Source of the DNA: an uncultured Flavobacterium sp.
Lineage (GTDB): Bacteria > Bacteroidota > Bacteroidia > Flavobacteriales > Flavobacteriaceae
NCBI GenBank assembly: GCA_946886675.1
Contig: CAMPIZ010000066.1
Span: 1-7,733 of the forward strand
Reading direction: 5' to 3'
Length of the DNA: 7,733 nt
The notes beneath the pieces were generated by a model. The model searched no databases. It was given only the letters and a program-made list of their open reading frames with translations, and was not told where the DNA came from. This document shows, piece by piece, positions 1 to 6,176 of the stretch; the stretch's first letter is position 1; every line of letters begins with the position of its first letter. A program made the position numbers and the translations under genes.

Positions 1-2145
1 GCATCACGCATTACTACAGGTAACCTTGACGACGATCTTCCTAAAATTGCTGATGCCGACTGGGTAATTGAAGTTGTGGTGGAAAGGCTGGATATAAAAC
101 AAAAGGTATTTGAGCAAATTGAAAAATACCGCAGGCCGGGCACACTTATAACATCCAACACCTCCGGTATCCCTATCCACTTTATGAGTGAAGGGCGCAG
201 CGAGGACTTCCAGAAACATTTTTGTGGAACACACTTCTTTAATCCGCCGCGATATTTAAAACTTTTTGAAATTATACCCGGTCCTAAAACTTCACAGGAA
301 GTACTGGACTTTTTAAATAACTATGGTGAGCAGTACCTTGGCAAAACATCTGTAGTTGCAAAAGACACCCCTGCCTTTATAGGTAACCGTATTGGTATCT
401 ATGGCATTATGAGCCTTTTTCACCAGGTTAAGGAAATGGGCTTAACCGTAGAGGAAGTAGATAAACTTACAGGCCCTGTTATAGGCAGGCCTAAGTCGGC
501 TACCTTCCGTACTGTAGATGTGGTAGGGCTTGATACCCTTGTACATGTTGCAAACGGTATCTATGAAAACTGCCCTAACGATGAGGCTCATGAGCTTTTC
601 AAATTGCCTGATTTTATCAATACCATGATGGAAAACAAATGGTTTGGCAGCAAAACAAAACAGGGCTTTTACAAAAAAACGGACGAGGGCATTCTCTCGC
701 TTGACTTAGACACTATGGAGTACCGCCCGCAAAAGAAAGCATCTTTTGCTACGCTGGAGCAGACAAAAACCATAGACAAGCCAATAAACCGTTTTAAAGT
801 ACTGGTAGATGGTACAGATAAGGCAGGCGAATTTTACCGCAAGAACTTTGCAGGTATGTTTGCCTACGTTTCTAACCGCATACCTGAAATTACTGATGAC
901 TTTTACAAGATAGACGACGCCATGAAAGCCGGCTTTGGCTGGGAAAATGGTCCGTTTGAAATTTGGGATGCCATAGGCGTTGAAAAAGGACTTGAGCTTA
1001 TAAAAGCCGAAGGGCTCACCCCTGCTGCATGGGTAAATGACATGCTGGCATCGGGTAATAACAGCTTCTACACTCTTAAAGAGGTGGCTACTTACTATTA
1101 TGACATTGCATCTAAATCCCAGAAGAAAATTCCGGGGCAGGATGCGTTTATTATACTTAACAACATTCGCGAAAGCAAAAAGGTATGGAGCAACAGCGAT
1201 GCCATTATAGAAGACCTTGGCGACGGGATCCTTAACCTTGAGTTCCAATCTAAAATGAATACCATTGGCGGTGGTGTGCTACAGGGCATAAACAAAGCTA
1301 TAGACCTTGCCGAAAAAGAATATGATGGCCTTGTTATAGGTAACCAAGCAGCAAACTTCTCTGTAGGGGCTAATATCGGTATGATATTTATGATGGCTGT
1401 AGAGCAGGAATATGATGAGCTTAACATGGCTATCAAAATGTTCCAGGATACTATGATGCGCGTGCGTTACTCAGCTATTCCTGTAGTGGTCGCGCCTCAC
1501 GGTATGACACTGGGTGGTGGTTGCGAAATGAGTATGCATGCCGATAAGGTGGTGGCTGCAGCCGAAACCTACATCGGACTAGTTGAATTTGGTGTTGGGG
1601 TTATCCCGGGCGGTGGCGGATCTAAAGAAATGGCGCTGCGTGCAGCCGATACTTTCCGTAAGAACGATGTAGAACTTAATGTGCTTCAGGAATATTTCCT
1701 TACCATAGGTATGGCCAAGGTTTCAACTTCTGCTTATGAGGCTTATGATCTTGGTATTCTTCAGCATGGTAAAGATGTGGTTGTTGTAAACAAAGACAGG
1801 CAGATTGCCGAAGCTAAAAAACACGCTAAGTTGCTTGCTGATGCGGGCTATACACAGCCTGTTAAGCGTAAGGATGTAAAAGTACTGGGCAAACAGGCAC
1901 TGGGTATGTTCCTTGTGGGAACCGACAGTATGGAAGCCGGGCATTACATCTCTGAACATGATAAAAAGATTGCCAACAAACTGGCTTACGTTATGGCCGG
2001 TGGCGACCTTAGTGAGCCAACGCTTGTTACAGAACAATACCTACTCGACCTTGAAAGAGAGGCATTCCTGTCGCTATGTGGTGAAAGAAAGACTCTGGAA
2101 CGTATTCAGCACATGCTGACTAAGGGGAAACCGCTTCGTAACTAA
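1..2145 (+). CDS. fadN: Bifunctional 3-hydroxyacyl-CoA dehydrogenase / enoyl-CoA hydratase, FadN type (5' partial)
   Basis: This enzyme catalyses the hydration and NAD-dependent oxidation steps of fatty-acid beta-oxidation in the cytoplasm. The frame is open from base 1, so the GTG at 76 is not the real start. 714 residues are visible; B. subtilis FadN has about 790, so the N-terminal Rossmann nucleotide-binding segment is off the edge. The dehydrogenase part comes first: the motif HFFNPPRYLKLFE holds the catalytic dyad His78 and Glu90 (partial numbering), and DTPAFIGNR begins the C-terminal dehydrogenase domain. The hydratase domain lies at roughly residues 415-620. It has an oxyanion-hole-like FSVGANI and both catalytic glutamates, Glu509 in GGGCEM and Glu529 in LVEFGVGVIPGGGG, 20 residues apart as in rat crotonase. 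This order (dehydrogenase then hydratase) is that of FadN, not of enterobacterial FadB/FadJ. It is followed 74 bp later by fadA, presumably in one transcript. The family call is firm; the symbol rests on domain order and operon. Confidence 0.95.
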   Translation, partial: ASRITTGNLDDDLPKIADADWVIEVVVERLDIKQKVFEQIEKYRRPGTLITSNTSGIPIHFMSEGRSEDFQKHFCGTHFFNPPRYLKLFEIIPGPKTSQEVLDFLNNYGEQYLGKTSVVAKDTPAFIGNRIGIYGIMSLFHQVKEMGLTVEEVDKLTGPVIGRPKSATFRTVDVVGLDTLVHVANGIYENCPNDEAHELFKLPDFINTMMENKWFGSKTKQGFYKKTDEGILSLDLDTMEYRPQKKASFATLEQTKTIDKPINRFKVLVDGTDKAGEFYRKNFAGMFAYVSNRIPEITDDFYKIDDAMKAGFGWENGPFEIWDAIGVEKGLELIKAEGLTPAAWVNDMLASGNNSFYTLKEVATYYYDIASKSQKKIPGQDAFIILNNIRESKKVWSNSDAIIEDLGDGILNLEFQSKMNTIGGGVLQGINKAIDLAEKEYDGLVIGNQAANFSVGANIGMIFMMAVEQEYDELNMAIKMFQDTMMRVRYSAIPVVVAPHGMTLGGGCEMSMHADKVVAAAETYIGLVEFGVGVIPGGGGSKEMALRAADTFRKNDVELNVLQEYFLTIGMAKVSTSAYEAYDLGILQHGKDVVVVNKDRQIAEAKKHAKLLADAGYTQPVKRKDVKVLGKQALGMFLVGTDSMEAGHYISEHDKKIANKLAYVMAGGDLSEPTLVTEQYLLDLEREAFLSLCGERKTLERIQHMLTKGKPLRN

Positions 2146-2166
2146 TTATTTTGAATGCTGAATTAT

Positions 2167-2214
2167 AAATTTTAAATGATTCGGCTAATTCAAAATTTAA
2201 AATTCAAAATTTAA
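2167..2214 (+). repeat. AT-rich tandem repeat and possible hairpin in the fadN-fadA gap
   Basis: The 14-mer AATTCAAAATTTAA occurs twice, perfectly and directly adjacent, at 2187-2200 and 2201-2214, ending 5 bp before the fadA start codon. The segment AAATTTTAAAT (2167-2177) can pair with ATTCAAAATTT (2188-2198) with one mismatch around a 10-base loop, so the gap may fold in RNA. There is no GC-rich stem or U-tract, so it is not a convincing terminator. The repeat also makes the A-rich leader of fadA, which is the usual kind of translation start in Bacteroidota. Function is unknown. Confidence 0.75.
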
Positions 2215-2219
2215 AAATA

Positions 2220-3404
2220 ATGAATAAGACAGCATATATCGTTAAGGCCTATCGTACTGCGGTAGGAAAAGCACCAAAAGGAGTTTTTAGATTCAAACGA
2301 CCTGACGAACTGGCTTCGGAGACCATTCAGTATATCATGAATGAGCTTCCTCAGCTGGATAAAACAAGAATTGACGACGTAATGGTGGGTAACGCCATGC
2401 CGGAAGCCGAACAGGGCTTAAACTTTGCCCGACTTATTTCCCTTATGGGCCTTAAGGTGGAGGATGTTCCGGGGGTTACGGTAAACCGTTACTGTGCGTC
2501 GGGACTGGAAACCATTGCTATGGCTACTGCCAAAATACAAAGCGGAATGGCAAATTGTATTATTGCAGGTGGTGCAGAAAGCATGAGCTACATCCCTATG
2601 GGAGGTTACAAACCTGTACCGGATTACCAATTGGCAAAAAACGGCCATGAGGATTACTATTGGGGAATGGGGCTTACTGCCGAAGCCGTTGCTAAAAAAT
2701 ACAATGTGAGCCGTGAAGACCAGGATGAGTTTGGTTACCAGTCGCATCAAAAAGCGCTAAAGGCACAGGCTGAAGGCAAATTTGACAGACAGATTGTACC
2801 TATAACCGTAGAACAGGTTTATGTAGATGATAACGGCAAAAAAGCTATCAAAAGTTATACTGTAACCAAAGATGAAGGCCCGCGTGCAGATACCTCGCTT
2901 GAAGCACTGGGAAAATTAAAACCTGTGTTTGCGGCTGACGGTAGTGTAACAGCAGGTACGTCATCTCAAATGAGTGATGGTGCAGCCTTTGTAATGGTAA
3001 TGAGCGAAGATATGGTTAAGGAACTTAACCTTGAGCCTATTGCACACCTTATAAGCTACGCCGCCGCGGGTGTAGAGCCGAGGATTATGGGTATAGGCCC
3101 TGTAAAAGCAATCCCAAAAGCTGTGGAAATGGCAGGTATAAGACTTAATGATATAGAGTTAATTGAGCTTAATGAGGCTTTTGCTTCACAGTCGCTTGCT
3201 GTAATACGCGAACTGGGGCTTAATAAGGATATAGTAAACGTAAACGGAGGTGCTATTGCATTGGGCCATCCACTGGGTTGTACAGGCGCGAAACTGTCTG
3301 TTCAGCTGTTTGACGAAATGAAAGCCCGAGGCAATAAGTACGGTATGGTTACCATGTGTGTAGGTACCGGACAGGGAGCAGCAGGGATTTATGAGATTTT
3401 ATAA
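2220..3404 (+). CDS. fadA: Acetyl-CoA acyltransferase (3-ketoacyl-CoA thiolase)
   Basis: This thiolase performs the last step of each beta-oxidation cycle: it cleaves 3-ketoacyl-CoA with free CoA to give acetyl-CoA and a shortened acyl-CoA. At 394 residues it has the normal length for the family and appears complete. The acyl-accepting nucleophile is Cys92 in NRYCASGLET. The C-terminal half holds His350 in ALGHPLGCTGA and the second catalytic cysteine, Cys380, in MCVGTGQGAAGIYE. The motif GGAESMS (residues about 118-124) is also typical. The ATG at 2220 is preceded by an A-rich leader and gives the canonical thiolase N-terminus (a YIVKAYRTAVGK-like strand), which supports this start. It lies 74 bp after the fadN-type gene with no terminator between them, so it is probably co-transcribed and works on that enzyme's product. 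Family members include biosynthetic acetoacetyl-CoA thiolases, but the neighbours favour the degradative role. Confidence 0.96.
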   Translation: MNKTAYIVKAYRTAVGKAPKGVFRFKRPDELASETIQYIMNELPQLDKTRIDDVMVGNAMPEAEQGLNFARLISLMGLKVEDVPGVTVNRYCASGLETIAMATAKIQSGMANCIIAGGAESMSYIPMGGYKPVPDYQLAKNGHEDYYWGMGLTAEAVAKKYNVSREDQDEFGYQSHQKALKAQAEGKFDRQIVPITVEQVYVDDNGKKAIKSYTVTKDEGPRADTSLEALGKLKPVFAADGSVTAGTSSQMSDGAAFVMVMSEDMVKELNLEPIAHLISYAAAGVEPRIMGIGPVKAIPKAVEMAGIRLNDIELIELNEAFASQSLAVIRELGLNKDIVNVNGGAIALGHPLGCTGAKLSVQLFDEMKARGNKYGMVTMCVGTGQGAAGIYEIL

Positions 3405-3415
3405 AAGACCAAAAA

Positions 3416-3439
3416 AGATAATAGAAAATAGACTAAAGA
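3416..3439 (+). repeat. Left 7-bp repeat array flanking the four-helix-bundle gene
   Basis: Starting 11 bases after the fadA stop codon, three degenerate heptads follow each other: TAATAGA (3419-3425), AAATAGA (3426-3432) and CTAAAGA (3433-3439). The 18 bases at 3416-3433 are the inverse complement of 3825-3842 on the other side of the small gene, with 16 of 18 positions matching. This forms the left arm of an inverted repeat around that gene. Confidence 0.7.
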
Positions 3440-3455
3440 CTTATACACCTTACCC

Positions 3456-3824
3456 ATGAGTGATTTCAAAAGACACAATTTTAAAAGGCTTAAAATATGG
3501 CAGATGGCGATGGAAATAGCAAAAGAAGTTCTTGATTTAACTGACACTTTTCCATCTCATGAAAAGTTTGGATTAAAAAATCAGATGGATAGATGTTCAA
3601 TTTCCATACCTTCTAATATAGCGGAAGGTTCAAGCAGAAGCGCAAAGTCATTCAGTCATTTTATCAATGTTTCTTTAGGTTCTTCTTTTGAATTGCATAC
3701 ACAATTAATGTTAGCACAACACAGGGATTATATTTCTGAAAGTAATTCAGTAATTATTGAAAATAAAATAGAGGAATTCCAGAGAATGACAATGAGCTTT
3801 CAAAATACTCTGGTTTCTATTTAA
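3456..3824 (+). CDS. Four-helix-bundle protein, S23 / 23S rRNA intervening-sequence protein (IVP) family
   Basis: A 122-residue protein with the hallmarks of the S23/IVP family: an N-terminal NFKRLKIWQMA helix start (residues 8-18), the core motif IPSNIAEGSSR (51-61), and a segment like FSHFINVSLGSSFELHTQL (about 66-84). Length and all three motifs fit the family and no frameshift is visible, so the gene looks intact. Relatives are encoded in intervening sequences of 23S rRNA genes in some spirochaetes and Coxiella, and the fold is shared with the Avd protein of diversity-generating retroelements. The family forms small helical bundles thought to bind nucleic acid, but the role of free-standing copies is unknown. 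Here it interrupts a beta-oxidation operon, 51 bp after fadA and 53 bp before fadE, with inverted heptad repeats on both sides. It looks more AT-rich than its neighbours. It has no evident role in fatty-acid metabolism and is probably a passenger; no template repeat or reverse transcriptase is nearby. Confidence 0.9.
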   Translation: MSDFKRHNFKRLKIWQMAMEIAKEVLDLTDTFPSHEKFGLKNQMDRCSISIPSNIAEGSSRSAKSFSHFINVSLGSSFELHTQLMLAQHRDYISESNSVIIENKIEEFQRMTMSFQNTLVSI

Positions 3825-3861
3825 GTCTATCATCTATTATCTATCATCTAAAAGTCTATAA
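3825..3861 (+). repeat. Right 7-bp repeat array flanking the four-helix-bundle gene
   Basis: The array begins at the first base after the stop codon of the small gene. Its heptads are TCTATCA (3826-3832), TCTATTA (3833-3839), TCTATCA (3840-3846) and the degenerate TCTAAAA (3847-3853), followed by GTCTATAA. Positions 3825-3842 pair with 3416-3433 in inverted orientation (16 of 18 bases). The array fills most of the 53-bp gap before fadE. There is no stable stem with a U-tract, so it does not look like a terminator and read-through into fadE is plausible. Confidence 0.75.
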
Positions 3862-3877
3862 ATAAAAACATACAAAA

Positions 3878-5677
3878 ATGAGCGAAGTAAAAGATATAAC
3901 AAGAGGCGGCCAGTTCCTTGTAAAGGAAACAAAGTGCGAGGATGTATTTACTCCCGAAGATTTTTCGGAAGAGCAGATCATGATGCGCGATACGGTTAAG
4001 GAATTTGTTGACCGTGAGCTATGGCCTAATAAAGACCGTTTTGAGAATAAGGATTATGCCTTTACAAAAGAGTGTATGGAAAAAGCCGGGGAGCTTGGCT
4101 TTCTTGGCGTAGCAGTACCCGAAGAGTATGGCGGCATGGGAATGGGATTTGTTTCTACCATGCTGGTTTGCGACTATATTTCGGGTGCAACGGGTTCTTT
4201 CTCCACAGCATTTGGTGCGCACACAGGTATTGGTACAATGCCTATTACCCTGTACGGAACAGAAGAACAAAAAAAGAAATATGTACCTAAACTTGCAACA
4301 GGCGAATGGTTTGGCGCATACTGCCTTACTGAGCCGGGTGCAGGTAGTGATGCCAACTCCGGTAAAACAAAAGCTGTGCTTAGCGAAGACGGTACGCATT
4401 ACAAAATAAGCGGACAAAAAATGTGGATATCCAATGCGGGTTTCTGTAATCTGTTTATTGTATTTGCACGCATTGAAGACGATAAAAACATTACCGGATT
4501 TATAGTGGAAAACGACCCAGGTAATGGTATCTCTATGAACGAAGAGGAACATAAACTGGGTATACGCGCCTCCTCCACCCGTCAGGTTTTCTTTAATGAG
4601 ACTAAAGTACCTGTAGAAAACATGCTTTCTGAAAGAGGTAATGGCTTTAAAATAGCAATGAATGCCCTTAATGTAGGCCGTATTAAGCTTGCTGCTGCCT
4701 GCCTTGATGCACAGCGCAGAACAATTGCCAACGCTGTTAAGTATGCTAATGAAAGGGTTCAGTTTAATGTACCTATCTCCAATTTTGGCGCTATACGTGC
4801 TAAGCTTGCTGAAATGGCCGCCAGCGCTTATGCCGGAGAAAGTGCCTGTTACCGCGCAGCAAAAAATATAGAAGACCGTATTGAGGCACGTGTAGCAAAT
4901 GGAGAATCGCATCAGGATGCCGAGCTTAAAGGTGTTGAGGAATTTGCAATTGAGTGTTCCATTCTTAAAGTAGCGGTATCTGAAGACATACAAAATTGCA
5001 GTGACGAAGGTATCCAGATATTAGGCGGTATGGGCTTCTCTGAAGATACCCCTATGGAAAGTGCCTGGAGAGATGCAAGGATTGCCCGTATCTATGAAGG
5101 TACAAACGAAATAAACCGCATGCTGTCGGTAGGGATGCTTATCAAAAAAGCAATGAAAGGCCATGTAGACCTTTTAGGGCCGGCCATGAAGGTAGCAGAA
5201 GAGCTTATGGGAATCCCTTCATTTGATACACCGGATTACAGCGAACTGTTTGCCGAAGAAAAAGAAATGATTGCCAAACTTAAAAAGGCATTTTTAATGG
5301 TAGCCGGAAGTGCAGTGCAAAAATATGGTCCGGACCTTGACCAGCACCAGCAATTACTAATGGCTGCTGCCGATATACTTATAGAAATCTATATGGCAGA
5401 GTCGGTTATCCTGAGAACAGAAAAGCTGGCTAAGCTTAAAGGCGCTGAAAGCATAAAAGAACAGATTGCAATGGCACAACTTTACCTGTACAGGGCGGTA
5501 GATACCGTAAATACAAAAGGTAAAGAAGGTATTGCATCATTTGCTGAAGGCGACGAGCAGCGCATGATGCTTATGGGCTTAAAACGATTTACAAAATATA
5601 CCAATATGCCTAATGTGGTTGCCTTAAAGGAAACCATTGCAGCAAAACTGGTTAACGAAAATACATATGTGTATTAA
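3878..5677 (+). CDS. fadE: Acyl-CoA dehydrogenase, long VLCAD-like form
   Basis: This FAD enzyme catalyses the first step of beta-oxidation, desaturating acyl-CoA to trans-2-enoyl-CoA and passing electrons on, normally through electron-transfer flavoprotein. At 599 residues it is much longer than short- and medium-chain dehydrogenases (about 380-400). The extra C-terminal helical domain, roughly residues 430-599, resembles VLCAD and B. subtilis FadE. The N-terminal helical domain contains PEEYGGMGMG (81-90). The flavin/substrate signature CLTEPGAGSDANS is at 149-161, and KMWISNAG marks the middle beta domain. GGMGFSEDTPMESAWRDAR precedes IYEGTNEINRM, in which Glu407 is the expected catalytic base. 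The ATG at 3878 has an A-rich leader and directly follows the heptad array; no other start fits better. It is the last gene of the operon, with a terminator 25 bp beyond its stop codon. Chain-length preference cannot be read from the sequence. Confidence 0.95.
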   Translation: MSEVKDITRGGQFLVKETKCEDVFTPEDFSEEQIMMRDTVKEFVDRELWPNKDRFENKDYAFTKECMEKAGELGFLGVAVPEEYGGMGMGFVSTMLVCDYISGATGSFSTAFGAHTGIGTMPITLYGTEEQKKKYVPKLATGEWFGAYCLTEPGAGSDANSGKTKAVLSEDGTHYKISGQKMWISNAGFCNLFIVFARIEDDKNITGFIVENDPGNGISMNEEEHKLGIRASSTRQVFFNETKVPVENMLSERGNGFKIAMNALNVGRIKLAAACLDAQRRTIANAVKYANERVQFNVPISNFGAIRAKLAEMAASAYAGESACYRAAKNIEDRIEARVANGESHQDAELKGVEEFAIECSILKVAVSEDIQNCSDEGIQILGGMGFSEDTPMESAWRDARIARIYEGTNEINRMLSVGMLIKKAMKGHVDLLGPAMKVAEELMGIPSFDTPDYSELFAEEKEMIAKLKKAFLMVAGSAVQKYGPDLDQHQQLLMAAADILIEIYMAESVILRTEKLAKLKGAESIKEQIAMAQLYLYRAVDTVNTKGKEGIASFAEGDEQRMMLMGLKRFTKYTNMPNVVALKETIAAKLVNENTYVY

Positions 5678-5702
5678 TAATTTCCGTTTTTAGTTTAGTT
5701 TG

Positions 5703-5734
5703 AAAGAACCCCGCCGCATGGTGGGGTTTTTGTT
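5703..5734 (+). terminator. Rho-independent terminator of the beta-oxidation operon
   Basis: A 9-bp stem, AACCCCGCC (5707-5715) with GGTGGGGTT (5720-5728), closes a GCAT loop with one G-U pair. On the + strand it is followed by a T-rich run (TTTGTTG). It starts about 25 bp after the fadE stop codon, the expected place for the end of this transcript. Confidence 0.9.
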
Positions 5735-5943
5735 GCCGTAAAAATTAAATCGCTACGCGATACACAACCATTAATAACATGATTTAGCTACCAATATAGA
5801 GTCGTTACGCGATAATAATTGCTTCCTACAAAGCGTATAAAGTCATTTTCGGATTAAATTTCCTGTAAGAAAACTATTTTGGTACCTATAAAAGCAACAC
5901 CCCGTATCATATTTCCCCTTAGGGAATTAATTTATGTACAACA
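5735..5943. other. Intergenic stretch without a recognisable gene
   Basis: No convincing reading frame, tRNA or known riboswitch motif was found on either strand. It is AT-rich, contains the paired 13-bp repeats described separately, and has a short weak hairpin TTCCC-CTTA-GGGAA at 5913-5926. It lies between two terminators, at the convergent junction of the + strand operon and the - strand genes. Confidence 0.6.
5750..5814. repeat. Pair of 13-bp direct repeats TCGYTACGCGATA
   Basis: TCGCTACGCGATA (5750-5762) and TCGTTACGCGATA (5802-5814) differ at one base and are 52 bp apart. The first, with the preceding A, contains a small inverted repeat ATCGC-TAC-GCGAT; the second has TCG-TTA-CGA at its core. 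They stand out as GC-richer islands in an AT-rich gap. Function is unknown; they may belong to an interspersed intergenic repeat family of the genome. Confidence 0.65.
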
Positions 5944-5978
5944 AAAAACCCGCTGCGAATGTATCGCAGCGGGTTTTT
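5944..5978. terminator. Bidirectional terminator between the convergent gene groups
   Basis: A perfect 15-bp stem, AAAAACCCGCTGCGA (5944-5958) against TCGCAGCGGGTTTTT (5964-5978), encloses a 5-base ATGTA loop. The stem has a GC-rich core and ends in five T on the + strand and six on the - strand, so it can stop transcription from both sides. On the - strand it begins 21 bp past the stop of the small membrane-protein gene and is that operon's likely end. On the + strand it would back up the fadE terminator. Confidence 0.93.
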
Positions 5979-5999
5979 AAATAACACACTTGTATATTT

Positions 6000-6161
6000 T
6001 TAGTCCAGGGGCTTTTTTCCTTTAAACACATTAACCAGTATTGCTATCAGTGCCACCAGTAACAATAAATGAATGAGAGCACCTCCAACATGAATCACAA
6101 AACTTCCAAGAGCCCATAGGATTATTAATACAACTGCGATAAGGAACAACAAATTTTTCAT
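6000..6161 (-). CDS. Small two-helix membrane protein, lmo0937 / DUF5670 type
   Basis: A 53-residue frame starting MKNLLFLIAVVLIILWALG and ending VFKGKKPLD. Two hydrophobic segments, roughly residues 3-23 and 28-46, are joined by a short G/H-containing turn (IHVGGALIH) and followed by a basic Lys-Gly-Lys-Lys tail, which would place the C-terminus in the cytoplasm. Size, the Trp at residue 16 and the pattern of the second helix (GALIHLLLLVALIAILV) fit the lmo0937 family of tiny membrane proteins, whose function is not known. It starts 15 bp after the DUF4142 stop codon, in the same direction, and ends just before the bidirectional terminator, so it is most likely the last gene of that operon. 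Assignment is by pattern recognition from a very short protein. Confidence 0.82.
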   Translation of the reverse strand: MKNLLFLIAVVLIILWALGSFVIHVGGALIHLLLLVALIAILVNVFKGKKPLD

Positions 6162-6176
6162 AGCAATTTTGTTCTT

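Noticed and set aside
76..78. GTG as start of the bifunctional dehydrogenase gene
   Set aside because: The same frame stays open to base 1, and the residues before it (LPKIADADWVIEVV) are typical of the family's nucleotide-binding domain, so the gene is cut by the window edge.
706..1248. 180-codon minus-strand frame inside the fadN-type gene
   Set aside because: It is an antisense shadow with no family resemblance; the plus strand carries the intact conserved enzyme.
3456..3824. Diversity-generating retroelement accessory gene (Avd)
   Set aside because: The fold is related, but there is no reverse transcriptase, template repeat or variable target gene nearby.
3825..3861. CRISPR array
   Set aside because: The units are 7 bp and directly adjacent, with no spacers.
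3397..3865. Target-site duplication around the four-helix-bundle cassette
   Set aside because: Only TATAAA (3400-3405 and 3857-3862) is shared outside the arms, which is not meaningful in such AT-rich sequence.
4019..4993. 324-codon open frame on the minus strand inside fadE
   Set aside because: It is fully antisense to a gene with clear catalytic motifs; its product is rich in Cys, Phe and Tyr and has no recognisable domain.
5830..5890. Bacteroidota-type promoter (TTTG/TAnnTTTG) in the gene-free gap
   Set aside because: TATTTTG at 5875-5881 is one base short of the -7 consensus and has no matching upstream element.
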